A DNA stretch of 31,672 bases from DAOWHW01 sp964493265. GTDB taxonomy: Archaea > Nanobdellota > Nanobdellia > Pacearchaeales > UBA284. The stretch lies in contig CAZBLY010000006.1 in the NCBI GenBank assembly GCA_964493265.1, positions 1-31,672 on the forward strand. The letters are read 5' to 3'. The notes beneath the pieces were generated by a model. The model worked only from the letters and a program-made list of their open reading frames with translations, made no database searches and was not told where the DNA came from. Positions within the stretch are counted from its first letter, which is position 1. Each line of letters begins with the position of its first letter. A program made the position numbers and the translations under genes. Below, one piece after another: positions 1-7,018 of this stretch.

Positions 1-8
1 TTTTTCAT
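1..8 (-). CDS. start of a gene running off the left edge
   Basis: An ATG on the minus strand occupies positions 8 to 6 and only its next codon or two lie inside the window. Its support is indirect: a TATA element (minus-strand TTTAAAAA, plus positions 30-37) is centred 25.5 nt upstream, the same spacing seen at seven other genes here. The TATA element lies in the short gap before the dphB stop codon (41-43). No product can be named. Confidence 0.4.
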
Positions 9-29
9 TCTAATATCAAGATTTTAAGG

Positions 30-37
30 TTTTTAAA
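30..37 (-). promoter_or_regulatory. TATA box for the left-edge gene
   Basis: The minus strand reads TTTAAAAA, centred at 33.5, which is 25.5 nt from the ATG at position 8. That matches a leaderless archaeal promoter. It sits just beyond the dphB stop, so the edge gene probably has its own transcription start. Confidence 0.5.
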
Positions 38-40
38 TTT

Positions 41-751
41 TTATTGTTTTAAAAATTCAGCTTCTGTAAAATGAAGCGAGCCAGGAATCACAAAACAAAA
101 AGGTTCTTTAATTTTTGGAATCTTTTTTATCAAATTTTTTAATTTTTCATTGATAATTTTTTGTCCTTTTGTTCCTAATTGTGAACAGACAATTATAATC
201 TTACCATCTAATTCTTTATTTGATGCTTCTTTTAATTCTTTAACAGCATCTTTTAAGCTAAGACCAATATCAATTAATAATAAAGTATGAGCCCCCATGT
301 CCAAATTTTCCTTTATGATTTGATAAAAGCTTGTTGGTTCAAAACTTTTTTGCCATTTTGGAATGCTTGTTGTTTTACCAAATTTATAAAGTTGAAGTCC
401 TGTCTGGCTTATTGCATTAAAAATTGAAGCATTATGTAGAATTTGAATCTTAATTTTAGATTTTTTTGCTTCTGTCATCAAAGAAAGGTGTGTTGTTGCA
501 GCAAGAGGATCTCCATAAATTAACAAAGCAATATTCTGATTTTTTGCTTCTTTAATTAGAAAATCAGATTCTACTAATTTTCTGCCAGCTTCTAGAAGTT
601 TCTTTTTAATTAATCGTTCTAAATCAGCTTTCTTATAAGGAAATTTTGTTGTATAAGTTTCAAGATAAACTTTTTTGCATTTTTTTATTATTTCAAGAGC
701 TGCAATGCTAATATCTTTTTTATCTAAACCTAAACCAATTAAATATAACAT
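41..751 (-). CDS. dphB: diphthine synthase (Dph5/DphB)
   Basis: This is a SAM-dependent methyltransferase of the tetrapyrrole-methylase fold. It acts after Dph2 in building diphthamide on the conserved histidine of elongation factor 2. The 236-residue protein starts with MLYLIGLGL, the family's N-terminal strand and glycine turn. It has the YGDPLAATTH motif near residues 79-88 and the family ending with IPGSLHFTEAEFL. Its length is slightly below the usual 250-265. It is the last gene of a minus-strand run after tatD and a small membrane protein, 25 nt behind the latter. The companion gene dph2, at 13.7 kb, is reduced to one domain, so whether the pathway works in this organism is uncertain. 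Confidence 0.93.
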   Translation of the reverse strand: MLYLIGLGLDKKDISIAALEIIKKCKKVYLETYTTKFPYKKADLERLIKKKLLEAGRKLVESDFLIKEAKNQNIALLIYGDPLAATTHLSLMTEAKKSKIKIQILHNASIFNAISQTGLQLYKFGKTTSIPKWQKSFEPTSFYQIIKENLDMGAHTLLLIDIGLSLKDAVKELKEASNKELDGKIIIVCSQLGTKGQKIINEKLKNLIKKIPKIKEPFCFVIPGSLHFTEAEFLKQ

Positions 752-776
752 TTTATTTTTTTGTTTTTATTATTTT

Positions 777-1031
777 TTATTTTCCTGCTTTAATTAATGA
801 AGCTAAAGCAATTAAGATTATGAAGACAAAAGAGCAAATAAGGAAAAATAAAACCTCATTTTTCATAAAAACACTTGTAATAATTATTGCAACAAAGCAA
901 ACAAGAATAATTAATTTAAACAAAAATTTTCCTTGTTTAAGTTCTTCTTTTGTAAATTTTGCGATGATAAGTCCGATTGGAAAACCAAGAAAAGTAATTA
1001 CTATCATCAAAATTATTGTAAGGATATTCAT
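777..1031 (-). CDS. small membrane protein, two to three TM helices
   Basis: This 84-residue hydrophobic protein has likely transmembrane segments at about residues 4-24, 38-56 and 58-79, separated by a short charged loop (FTKEELKQGK). I do not recognise a family. The ATG lies 1 nt after the tatD stop and the gene ends 25 nt before dphB, so it is almost certainly co-transcribed with both. The overlapping plus-strand frame is a shadow with poor composition. Function unknown. Confidence 0.7.
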   Translation of the reverse strand: MNILTIILMIVITFLGFPIGLIIAKFTKEELKQGKFLFKLIILVCFVAIIITSVFMKNEVLFFLICSFVFIILIALASLIKAGK

Positions 1032-1032
1032 T

Positions 1033-1806
1033 TTATTTTATATTTAAATTAAAAAATTCTATTGCATTTAAATCTGTTTGTTTTTCTATTTCTTCTATAT
1101 TTGTTTTTCTTATTTCAGCAATTTTTTGTGCTGCAATTTTGACATTAAGTGGTGTGCCTCTTGTTTGGCCTTCTTCTTTTTGAGCAAACCAAGGCGAGTC
1201 TGTTTCAAGTAAAAGTCTATTTTTTGGAATATCTCTTGCTATTTTTCTAATATCTTTTGATTTTCTTATTCCAGGACCAATTGAAACATACCAATTATTT
1301 TCAATAACTTTGTTGATTAATTTTCTTTTTTGGAAAAGATGCATCAAAACTTTCTTGTTTTTCATCCCTTCATCTTCTAAAATTTTAATGGTTTCTTCTG
1401 ATGCAGAACGAGAATGAATAACTAAAGGAAGATTTAATTCTTTAGCAAGGTTTATTAATTTTCTGAAAAGTTGTTTTTGTTTTTCTTGCCATTCTTTCTC
1501 TTTAATCCAAAAATAATCAAGACCAATTTCACCAATCCCAACAATCTGGTTTTTGTTTTGTTTTATTGCTTCTATGGTTTCTTTAATTTGCTTTTCAGTT
1601 AGCTCTTTAATATATTCTGGATGTAAACCTATGATTGCAAAGACAAAATCCTGATATTTTTCTGCAATTTTTAATGTCAATTCTATGTCTTTAGGGTGGG
1701 CAGAACATGTGACGATTGCCTTGAGATGTTTTTTGCAGTCTTCTATAAAGCTGTCTCTATCTTGGTTGTATTCTTTTTGTTCAAGATGACAATGACAATC
1801 TATCAT
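1033..1806 (-). CDS. tatD: TatD family metal-dependent hydrolase
   Basis: This is a TIM-barrel hydrolase of the TatD family; characterised members are 3'-5' exonucleases or DNases acting in DNA or RNA turnover. At 257 residues it has normal length. The metal-binding pieces are all visible: DCHCHL at residues 3-8, GEIGLDY near 92, VIHSR near 129, a further His in VLMHLF, and the ETDSPW signature near residue 200. It is first in an operon with a small membrane protein and dphB. The start lies next to an AT-rich block (about 1828-1840) shared with the divergent GGDEF gene, which probably carries both promoters. The exact substrate is not predictable from sequence. Confidence 0.93.
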   Translation of the reverse strand: MIDCHCHLEQKEYNQDRDSFIEDCKKHLKAIVTCSAHPKDIELTLKIAEKYQDFVFAIIGLHPEYIKELTEKQIKETIEAIKQNKNQIVGIGEIGLDYFWIKEKEWQEKQKQLFRKLINLAKELNLPLVIHSRSASEETIKILEDEGMKNKKVLMHLFQKRKLINKVIENNWYVSIGPGIRKSKDIRKIARDIPKNRLLLETDSPWFAQKEEGQTRGTPLNVKIAAQKIAEIRKTNIEEIEKQTDLNAIEFFNLNIK

Positions 1807-1833
1807 TTTAATGTTTAATAAAATGCAGTTAAA

Positions 1834-1841
1834 TTTTTAAA
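1834..1841 (+). promoter_or_regulatory. TATA box for the GGDEF gene
   Basis: TTTTTAAA is centred 25.5 nt upstream of the ATG at 1863. This favours that ATG over the in-frame GTG at 1848, which lies only 10 nt from the element and would be upstream of the expected transcription start. Confidence 0.55.
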
Positions 1842-1862
1842 GTTATTGTGAGTTTTAGAAAA

Positions 1863-2549
1863 ATGGTTGACTGGATGAAAAAAGTTTTTAAGAAAAAAAG
1901 ACAAGAAAAAAAGAATATTCTTGATCCAAAAAATATAGCCAAGTTATATAGGATGGCTACAATTGATACAAAAACCCAACTTTATAACTATAGATATTTT
2001 AATAGCGTCTTAAAACATGAACTTGCAGTAACTGAACGTTATAATAGGACTATTTCATTATTAATCTTTGATATTGATGATTTTAAAAAAGTTAATGATA
2101 AACACGGCTATCTTAGAGGGGATGAAGTTCTTCAAATGGTTGCAACGATTATTAAAAGTAATGCTAGAGAAACAGATATTGCTGCCCGATTTGGGGGGGA
2201 GGAATTTGTTGTATTAATGCCCGAAACAGATATTGAAAATGCAAGGATAATGGCAGAACGTATTAGAAAATATATTGAAGGAGATAAATTTCTTGCATCA
2301 TTTAATGTTACGATAAGTGTTGGAGTTGCTTCTCAAAATCCAAGGCAGGAGGAGGTTGTTAAGATAAAAAGTGCTTATGAAAAATTTATGCCAAAAACTA
2401 ATGAAGGACAAAACAATAATTTGGGCTTATTTGAAAAAGCCAATGTTGCTTTAAAATATGCAAAAGAACATGGTAAAAACCGTTCTATTGTATATAATGA
2501 AATTACAAGAACCTCTTTTCTCGATAAAGTGGAAAAGCAATTTGGTTAA
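1863..2549 (+). CDS. GGDEF-domain protein, probable diguanylate cyclase
   Basis: The protein has 228 residues from the ATG chosen here. A lysine-rich N-terminal stretch (about 1-25) has no membrane helix, so it should be cytosolic. The GGDEF domain covers about residues 35-223. It has FDIDDFKKVND (metal and substrate site), an intact active site GGEEF at about 111-115, and an RETD allosteric I-site exactly five residues before it. The family-end motif ALKYAKEHGKNR is present. An extra segment of roughly 20 residues sits between SVGVA and that motif. No sensor domain, EAL, HD-GYP or PilZ partner is visible in the window. It is transcribed away from tatD. Such proteins make c-di-GMP in bacteria; the product here is inferred from the intact motifs. 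Confidence 0.9.
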   Translation: MVDWMKKVFKKKRQEKKNILDPKNIAKLYRMATIDTKTQLYNYRYFNSVLKHELAVTERYNRTISLLIFDIDDFKKVNDKHGYLRGDEVLQMVATIIKSNARETDIAARFGGEEFVVLMPETDIENARIMAERIRKYIEGDKFLASFNVTISVGVASQNPRQEEVVKIKSAYEKFMPKTNEGQNNNLGLFEKANVALKYAKEHGKNRSIVYNEITRTSFLDKVEKQFG

Positions 2550-2569
2550 AATATTTAATAAAAGTTAAA

Positions 2570-2577
2570 TTTAAAAG
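2570..2577 (+). promoter_or_regulatory. TATA box for the tRNA-Arg/tRNA-Cys unit
   Basis: TTTAAAAG is centred about 27 nt upstream of the first base of tRNA-Arg. It would place transcription start one or two bases before the mature 5' end. Confidence 0.55.
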
Positions 2578-2600
2578 TTTCTATCTTCTCTTTCTATTAT

Positions 2601-2673
2601 GGGCCTGTAGCTCAATGGATAGAGCACTAGCCTTCTAAGCTAGGTGTTGCGAGTTCGAGTCTCGTCAGGCCCT
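2601..2673 (+). tRNA. tRNA-Arg (anticodon TCT)
   Basis: The cloverleaf folds by eye. The acceptor stem GGGCCTG pairs with CAGGCCC (2666-2672). The anticodon stem CTAGC/GCTAG encloses the loop CTTCTAA, giving anticodon TCT. The T arm has TTCGAGT. It reads AGA codons, which dominate arginine usage in this AT-rich genome. There is no intron and no encoded CCA. A second tRNA follows 14 nt later, probably on the same transcript. Confidence 0.95.
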
Positions 2674-2687
2674 TATCCTTTTACTTT

Positions 2688-2758
2688 GCAGGGATGGCAG
2701 AGTGGTTATGCAATCGGCTGCAACCCGATGTACAGGAGTTCAAATCTCCTTCCCTGCT
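2688..2758 (+). tRNA. tRNA-Cys (anticodon GCA)
   Basis: The acceptor stem GCAGGGA pairs with TCCCTGC (2751-2757). The discriminator base is T at 2758, as is typical of tRNA-Cys. The anticodon stem ATCGG/CCGAT encloses the loop CTGCAAC, giving anticodon GCA. The T arm AGGAG/CTCCT encloses TTCAAAT. There is no intron and no encoded CCA. Confidence 0.94.
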
Positions 2759-2790
2759 TTTTCTTTTTTATTTCTGTTTTTTTCTTTTTT
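2758..2790 (+). terminator. T-rich terminator after the tRNA pair
   Basis: Several T tracts (up to 7 T in a row) begin directly after the tRNA-Cys 3' end. Runs of T in the non-template strand are the usual archaeal intrinsic termination signal. Confidence 0.55.
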
Positions 2791-2843
2791 CCCCTTTTAT
2801 ATTACTAAAAGATAGGGAAAAAATTGAAAAATGAAGCAAAACC

Positions 2844-2851
2844 TTTAAAAA
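2844..2851 (+). promoter_or_regulatory. TATA box for the 111-residue membrane protein
   Basis: TTTAAAAA preceded by a purine-rich stretch would place transcription start near 2873. That gives a leader of about 38 nt, unlike the leaderless genes elsewhere. The leader carries the Shine-Dalgarno GGAGGT at 2899-2904. Confidence 0.5.
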
Positions 2852-2910
2852 GAGCATAGCTATTATATAATTAATACTAAAATTAAAAATTAAAAAAAGG
2901 AGGTTAAAGA

Positions 2911-3246
2911 ATGCCTAAAAAGAGAAATAAAAACATGTTAGGTGCATGGGCATTTCTTATTGGAGTAATCTTAGCAGTGATTTTTGCATTTCTTGCTTAC
3001 CAAACGTGGGTAGGATGGGTGCTAGTACTTATAGGTATTATCATTGGTCTATTGAATATAACTGACTCTGAAGTACAACCATTTTTGTTAGCAGGAGTGG
3101 TTTTAGTTATTGTTAGTTATTTCGGCAGCAGTGTATTTACAGGATTACTTTATTTAGGAGATATTTTAAGTAACTTATTGATGTTATTTGTTCCAGCAAC
3201 AATTATTGTGGCCCTAAAATCTGTTTTTACCTTGGCAAGACGCTGA
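2911..3246 (+). CDS. small conserved-looking membrane protein, 4 TM helices
   Basis: The protein has 111 residues. A basic N-terminus (MPKKRNK) is followed by hydrophobic helices at about 12-30, 33-48, 56-72 and 84-102. Helices two and three are joined by NITDSEVQPF. I know of similar small proteins in DPANN genomes but no assigned function. The start is set by the only full-strength Shine-Dalgarno in the window, GGAGGT, 6 nt before the ATG. With the TATA box upstream and a triple T8 terminator downstream it looks like a strongly expressed single-gene unit. It has no signal-peptide cleavage site. Function unknown. Confidence 0.85.
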   Translation: MPKKRNKNMLGAWAFLIGVILAVIFAFLAYQTWVGWVLVLIGIIIGLLNITDSEVQPFLLAGVVLVIVSYFGSSVFTGLLYLGDILSNLLMLFVPATIIVALKSVFTLARR

Positions 3247-3255
3247 AACCAGAAA

Positions 3256-3286
3256 TTTTTTTTATTTTTTTTATTTTTTTTATTTT
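3256..3286 (+). terminator. triple T8 terminator
   Basis: Three exact consecutive copies of T8A (3256-3264, 3265-3273, 3274-3282) are followed by four more T, starting 10 nt after the membrane-protein stop codon. There is no hairpin. Successive T tracts form a strong archaeal intrinsic terminator. This is also a tandem 9-bp repeat. Confidence 0.7.
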
Positions 3287-3396
3287 GAATTGAATTTTAA
3301 TAATTTTATAAATATCTTTTTTCTATTATAATTTTCATAGAAATTCAAGCTAAAAAATTCTTAAAACTTTTTCTCTAGATTTGAATTTACTTCTTT

Positions 3397-3666
3397 TTAT
3401 TTCTTTTTATTTTTTGGATTATCTTCTGGGTGATTATGATAATATACTATAATACCGCTAGGAAAAGCCAAAGTTAATGAAGCCAATGCTATGGATTTAT
3501 ATGCTATTGCATGATTTATTTTGTTTTCAGCTCTTATACCATCATATTGAGAAATAAATTTTTCAGCTTGTTTTTCATTATATTGACTAATTGGACCACA
3601 TGCAAGAATTGAAATTATTCCTGCGGTTAATGTTCCTGCCCAAATTTTTTGCTTAAGATTTGTCAT
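3397..3666 (-). CDS. hypothetical lipoprotein-like small protein
   Basis: This 89-residue protein has a short basic N-terminus, a hydrophobic stretch and a lipobox-like ILAC at about residues 20-23, so it may be a secreted lipoprotein anchored at Cys23. A second hydrophobic segment lies at about 58-75 and the tail is charged. No family is recognised. It begins 5 nt after the preceding lipoprotein-like gene and is the last gene of the TrmB-led run. It may be envelope-associated and controlled by that regulator, which is inference from position only. Confidence 0.6.
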   Translation of the reverse strand: MTNLKQKIWAGTLTAGIISILACGPISQYNEKQAEKFISQYDGIRAENKINHAIAYKSIALASLTLAFPSGIIVYYHNHPEDNPKNKKK

Positions 3667-3671
3667 TTTAT

Positions 3672-4043
3672 TCAGTTTCTGTTTTTTGTGGATTCGGCTT
3701 CTGTTTTTTTAGGTAATTGGTTTTCTAGAATTGCTATTCTATCAGAATCTGTTATAATAATGATATCTAACTTGCCATCCCCATTCATATCAGCAACGCG
3801 TACATGTTCAATATCCTCAAGCTTACCCCTAAGTTTCATTACGTCTCCAATATAATGTAGTTTAAAACCATTATAGTCTTGCTTAGGTTTTGTTTGCTCA
3901 GGTTTTGTTTTATAAGATTCTTGATAAGATCTTTCTTCAGCAGTTTGTGGTCTACAGCTAGAAAAACTATAAATTAAACCTAAACCAAGTGCTGGTTTAA
4001 CTATATAATTATTAAAAATTGATTGGATTTTATTTTTATTCAT
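3672..4043 (-). CDS. lipoprotein with one FG-GAP/VCBS-like calcium loop
   Basis: This 123-residue protein has a hydrophobic N-terminal segment ending in a lipobox-like SFSSC at about residues 26-30. A lysine/proline/glutamine linker follows, then one repeat of the FG-GAP/VCBS type with the loop DMNGDGKLD at about 89-97, which matches a DxNxDGxxD calcium-binding loop. Proteins with these loops usually form beta-propellers with many repeats; a single repeat in a short lipoprotein is unusual. The gene follows the TrmB-like regulator by 7 nt and precedes another lipoprotein-like gene by 5 nt. The molecular role is unknown. Confidence 0.65.
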   Translation of the reverse strand: MNKNKIQSIFNNYIVKPALGLGLIYSFSSCRPQTAEERSYQESYKTKPEQTKPKQDYNGFKLHYIGDVMKLRGKLEDIEHVRVADMNGDGKLDIIIITDSDRIAILENQLPKKTEAESTKNRN

Positions 4044-4050
4044 TTTATCT

Positions 4051-4863
4051 TTATTTCTTTTTAACTCTCCAAATAGGATTCAAGAAAGTCTTAAGAGCTT
4101 TTCCAAAAAAAGGACTATGCATCCAAACTGCCATGTCTTTATTATCATTGCTATCTGGAGTTACAAAAACAAGTATTTTTGATTCATCAACAATACAGAA
4201 TCTAGCATTAATTTTGATTTTTCTAACAGGAACCCCAAGTTCCTTGCTAATACTTATAATATTTGATCTTTCACCATCGCTTTCCAGATTATTTTTTGCA
4301 GAAGCGGCAACATTTATGGCAACCCCTTGATTTTTTAATTTAGCTAAGATTGGTTTTAAGAATCTGGCTTTTCTTTTTAATGCAGTAGTTGTTGAAACAA
4401 GCATTACTTCCTTTTCTGCATTTCCAATAATTTCTTTAAGATGAGTATAAATATTTTGTCTTCCTCTTATAGCAGAACTAAGATCTTCTGGTTGAATTGG
4501 TTTTATTCCTTTACTATGAAGCAATTCAAGTTCTCTATATTCAGAACTTTCCTTAATTGTTGTAAGATTTTTTGATTTTTCTTCTGCTAGTCTTACAACA
4601 TTATTTTTCATATGCTCAATAACAACAGAAGGTTTAACTACAATATATTTAACAGGTTTGCCTAATTTAGCTATTGCAAAACCACGTTTTTCTAATGATT
4701 CAAGAACATCATAAACCCTGCTTCTTGGAACATCACTGATTTCAGCTATTTCTCCGACCGTAGCTATAGTTTTACCCAATAATGCTAGCCACACCTTACT
4801 CTCATAAATATTCAAGTTAAAGTGATACTTGACTTTTTTAATCAGTTCTGTTTTAGCTATCAT
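4051..4863 (-). CDS. TrmB-family transcriptional regulator
   Basis: The 270-residue protein has an N-terminal winged helix at about residues 8-85, of the TrmB type. The recognition region reads VGEIAEISDVPRSRVYDVLESLEKRGF. A short coiled linker leads to a C-terminal domain (about 130-265) that resembles the effector part of short TrmB proteins, with a phospholipase D-like fold expected. Characterised TrmB proteins bind sugars and repress transport genes. Here the downstream genes are two small lipoproteins, not an ABC transporter, so the ligand is unknown. A perfect inverted repeat between its TATA box and its start (4883-4897) suggests autoregulation. Confidence 0.85.
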   Translation of the reverse strand: MIAKTELIKKVKYHFNLNIYESKVWLALLGKTIATVGEIAEISDVPRSRVYDVLESLEKRGFAIAKLGKPVKYIVVKPSVVIEHMKNNVVRLAEEKSKNLTTIKESSEYRELELLHSKGIKPIQPEDLSSAIRGRQNIYTHLKEIIGNAEKEVMLVSTTTALKRKARFLKPILAKLKNQGVAINVAASAKNNLESDGERSNIISISKELGVPVRKIKINARFCIVDESKILVFVTPDSNDNKDMAVWMHSPFFGKALKTFLNPIWRVKKK

Positions 4864-4882
4864 TTTTAGATAATATTTTTAC

Positions 4883-4897
4883 TATTCTATAAGAATA
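4883..4897. promoter_or_regulatory. palindromic operator candidate in the TrmB promoter
   Basis: TATTCT, a 3-nt spacer ATA, then AGAATA form a perfect 6-bp inverted repeat. It lies between the minus-strand TATA box (4904-4911) and the expected transcription start near 4882, where a bound dimer would block polymerase. The most likely ligand is the TrmB-like protein encoded immediately downstream. Confidence 0.5.
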
Positions 4898-4903
4898 ACA
4901 TAA

Positions 4904-4911
4904 TTTATAAA
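4904..4911 (-). promoter_or_regulatory. TATA box for the TrmB operon
   Basis: TTTATAAA, itself symmetric, is preceded on the minus strand by a purine-rich BRE-like stretch (CGAAACC). The expected transcription start is near 4882, about 19 nt before the TrmB start codon. The remainder of the 230-nt gap up to rpoH holds no gene that I can support. Confidence 0.55.
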
Positions 4912-5047
4912 GGTTTCGGTTTTATTCCCATTTAAAAGTAACTACAGTCGATTTTTTGACTTTTTGCAATTTAAAAAATTTAATTGATTTATAGAGGAAA
5001 AAATTAGAGGAAAGAAGATAAAAAAATGTTGCTGAAAAAACAAAACA

Positions 5048-5055
5048 TTTAAAAA
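5048..5055 (+). promoter_or_regulatory. TATA box for the RNA polymerase operon
   Basis: TTTAAAAA is preceded by the purine/C-rich ACAAAACA. The expected start is near 5077, giving a leader of about 17 nt before the rpoH ATG. It is the only good promoter seen ahead of the rpo genes. Confidence 0.5.
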
Positions 5056-5093
5056 GCAATTTCAACAAAATATCTTAACTTATTTTCATTAAA

Positions 5094-5303
5094 ATGCACA
5101 TTCTGCAGCCAAAACATAGCAAATTAAAATCAGAAGAAGCCGATTTACTATTGAAAAAACTTAATGTTGCAGTCTCACAACTGCCAAAAATCAAGAAAAC
5201 CGATCCTGCCCTTCCAGAGGAAGCAAATGTTGGAGATATTATTAAGATAGAAAGAAAGACAGCTAAGGGAAAAATTATCTATTATCGTGTTGTTATACAT
5301 TAA
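5094..5303 (+). CDS. rpoH: RNA polymerase subunit H (Rpo5)
   Basis: The 69-residue archaeal RpoH corresponds to the C-terminal assembly domain of eukaryotic Rpb5. It starts with H-x-L-x-PKHxKL (HILQPKHSKL), has the ...LPKI...DPALP segment, and ends in the usual GDIIKIERKTAKGKIIYYRVV strand pair. It is at its usual place as first gene of the rpoH-B''-B'-A operon, 72 nt before rpoB''. The length is normal for archaea, about 70-80. Confidence 0.95.
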   Translation: MHILQPKHSKLKSEEADLLLKKLNVAVSQLPKIKKTDPALPEEANVGDIIKIERKTAKGKIIYYRVVIH

Positions 5304-5375
5304 TTAATTTAAATTTTATTTATTTTTATTCAAATAGAGAAAAAAGCGCAAAAAATAAAATAATAATACAGGAAG

Positions 5376-6974
5376 ATGGAAAAAATAAAAGAATCTGAAA
5401 AGGCAAAAGATAGTAAGGAAAAGGAAGAAATAGAACAAAAAAAAGAATTAATAAATGAAGAAAAACCATTAGAAGAAGAAAATTACAAAGAAGAAAAAGT
5501 TGATAAAGATAAAAAAAAGAAAAAAGATAATATATATGATAAACATTTTCTAATTAAAAAATACTTACAACAACATTCACTTATTGAATCCAATATTATT
5601 TCATTTAATGATTTTTTTGAAAACAGATTGCAAGAAATAGTTGATCATATAAATGACGAACTTTCTCGAGATGAAGTTGAAGTGTGGTTAGGAAAAATTA
5701 GTGTTGGTAAGCCACAAATAATTGAGGCTGATGGTTCTATTAGAAGCATATTACCTATTGAAGCTAAACTTAGGAAATTAACTTATTCTGCCCCAATATA
5801 TCTTGAAATAGGTGTTGGCGGTAAGGAATATACAAATGTTGAGATAGGAAGAATGCCAATAATGGTAAAAAGTAAATGTTGCAATCTTTATGGTATGACT
5901 AATTCTGATTTAATTAAAAATTATGAAGATCCTGCAGATACTGGCGGTTATTTTATTATTAATGGTAATGAAAGAGTTTTGGTTATGATAGAAGATCTTG
6001 CCCAAAATCAGGCTTTTATAGAAGAAAAAATAAAAGGTTTATCATTGAGATTATTTTCTTCTCGTGGAAGTTATAGGATTCCTATTTCAATAACCCAAAC
6101 ACAAGAAGGCATTTTATTGGTTTCATTCTCAAGATTCAAAAGTATACCGGCAATTCTTTTGATTAAAGCTCTTGGAATTATTAAAGATTCTGATATAGCT
6201 TCTTTTATTGGAAAAGAATCTGATTCTGTAATAGTTAATCTATATGAACATGCACAAATTCAAAGCACAGAAAATGCACTAATGACAATAGCAGAAAAAA
6301 TGAATATACAAGGAATGAGAAAAGAAATGATAGATAGAGTAAAATTAAGATTAGATTCAGCTTTCCTTCCTCATATTGGAACTAAACAGGATTCAAGAAA
6401 AGAAAAAGCCGTCACATTATGTAAATTAGCCAAACAATTTTTGATTGCTAAAGAACTTAAAATTGAAAGTGATAAAGACCATTACGCAAATAAAAGAGTC
6501 AGACTTAGTGGGAATCTTCTAACCGATCTATTTAGAGTCAACTTAACAATTTTTATTAGAGACTTACAACATAATTTACAAAAAGTAGCAAAGAAAAAGA
6601 AATTTTACTCTTTAAGAAGTCTTGCAAAATCAACTTTATTTTCCCATCGTATTAAGAGTGCTCTTGCGACAGGCTCTTGGATAGGCCAACGTGCTGGTGT
6701 GACTCAAAATATGGATAAAACAAATAAATTATCTACTCTTTCACAACTACAAAGGGTTATAAGTCTTTTACCAAGTACCCAAGAAAATTTTAAAGCAAGA
6801 ACTCTTCATCCAACCCACTATGGAAGATTTTGCCCTATAGAAACTCCCGAAGGAACTTCTATTGGCTTAAGAAAAAATCTTGCGCTGCTAGCAAAAGTAA
6901 GTACTGCTATAAAAATTTCAGATAAAAATTTTATAAATTTGCTTGAAAATATAGGTTTAAAAACTTTCAAATAA
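5376..6974 (+). CDS. rpoB2: RNA polymerase subunit B'' (Rpo2N)
   Basis: This is the N-terminal half of the second-largest RNA polymerase subunit (lobe, protrusion and start of fork), 532 residues. Recognisable blocks are GGYFIINGNERVLVMIEDLAQN, KRVRLSGNLLTDLFR, the fork region GSWIGQRAGVTQNMDKTNKLSTLSQLQRV (quoted in part) and HPTHYGRFCPIETPEGTSIG. The subunit ends soon after the fork motif, at the place where split archaeal B subunits end. Residues 1-55 are an unusually long Lys/Glu-rich tail ahead of the canonical start near HFLIKKYLQQHSLIESN. The stop is 44 nt before rpoB'. Confidence 0.95.
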   Translation: MEKIKESEKAKDSKEKEEIEQKKELINEEKPLEEENYKEEKVDKDKKKKKDNIYDKHFLIKKYLQQHSLIESNIISFNDFFENRLQEIVDHINDELSRDEVEVWLGKISVGKPQIIEADGSIRSILPIEAKLRKLTYSAPIYLEIGVGGKEYTNVEIGRMPIMVKSKCCNLYGMTNSDLIKNYEDPADTGGYFIINGNERVLVMIEDLAQNQAFIEEKIKGLSLRLFSSRGSYRIPISITQTQEGILLVSFSRFKSIPAILLIKALGIIKDSDIASFIGKESDSVIVNLYEHAQIQSTENALMTIAEKMNIQGMRKEMIDRVKLRLDSAFLPHIGTKQDSRKEKAVTLCKLAKQFLIAKELKIESDKDHYANKRVRLSGNLLTDLFRVNLTIFIRDLQHNLQKVAKKKKFYSLRSLAKSTLFSHRIKSALATGSWIGQRAGVTQNMDKTNKLSTLSQLQRVISLLPSTQENFKARTLHPTHYGRFCPIETPEGTSIGLRKNLALLAKVSTAIKISDKNFINLLENIGLKTFK

Positions 6975-7018
6975 AAATAATTAAAAAATACAACAATAAA
7001 AACAAAAAATAAAACAAA

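Noticed and set aside
1848..1862. GTG start for the GGDEF gene giving five more residues
   Set aside because: It lies upstream of the transcription start predicted from the TATA box at 1834-1841; the ATG at 1863 fits the common spacing.
3256..3286. T8A tandem copies as a CRISPR or mobile repeat
   Set aside because: The units are 9 bp, have no spacers, and lie right after a stop codon; a terminator explains them.
4019..4330. Plus-strand open frame opposite the TrmB gene
   Set aside because: It is antisense to a clear regulator, has no promoter or RBS and no protein-like features.
4912..5047. Possible small gene or RNA between TrmB and rpoH
   Set aside because: The only short frame is a few codons, and no stable fold or conserved motif is apparent.
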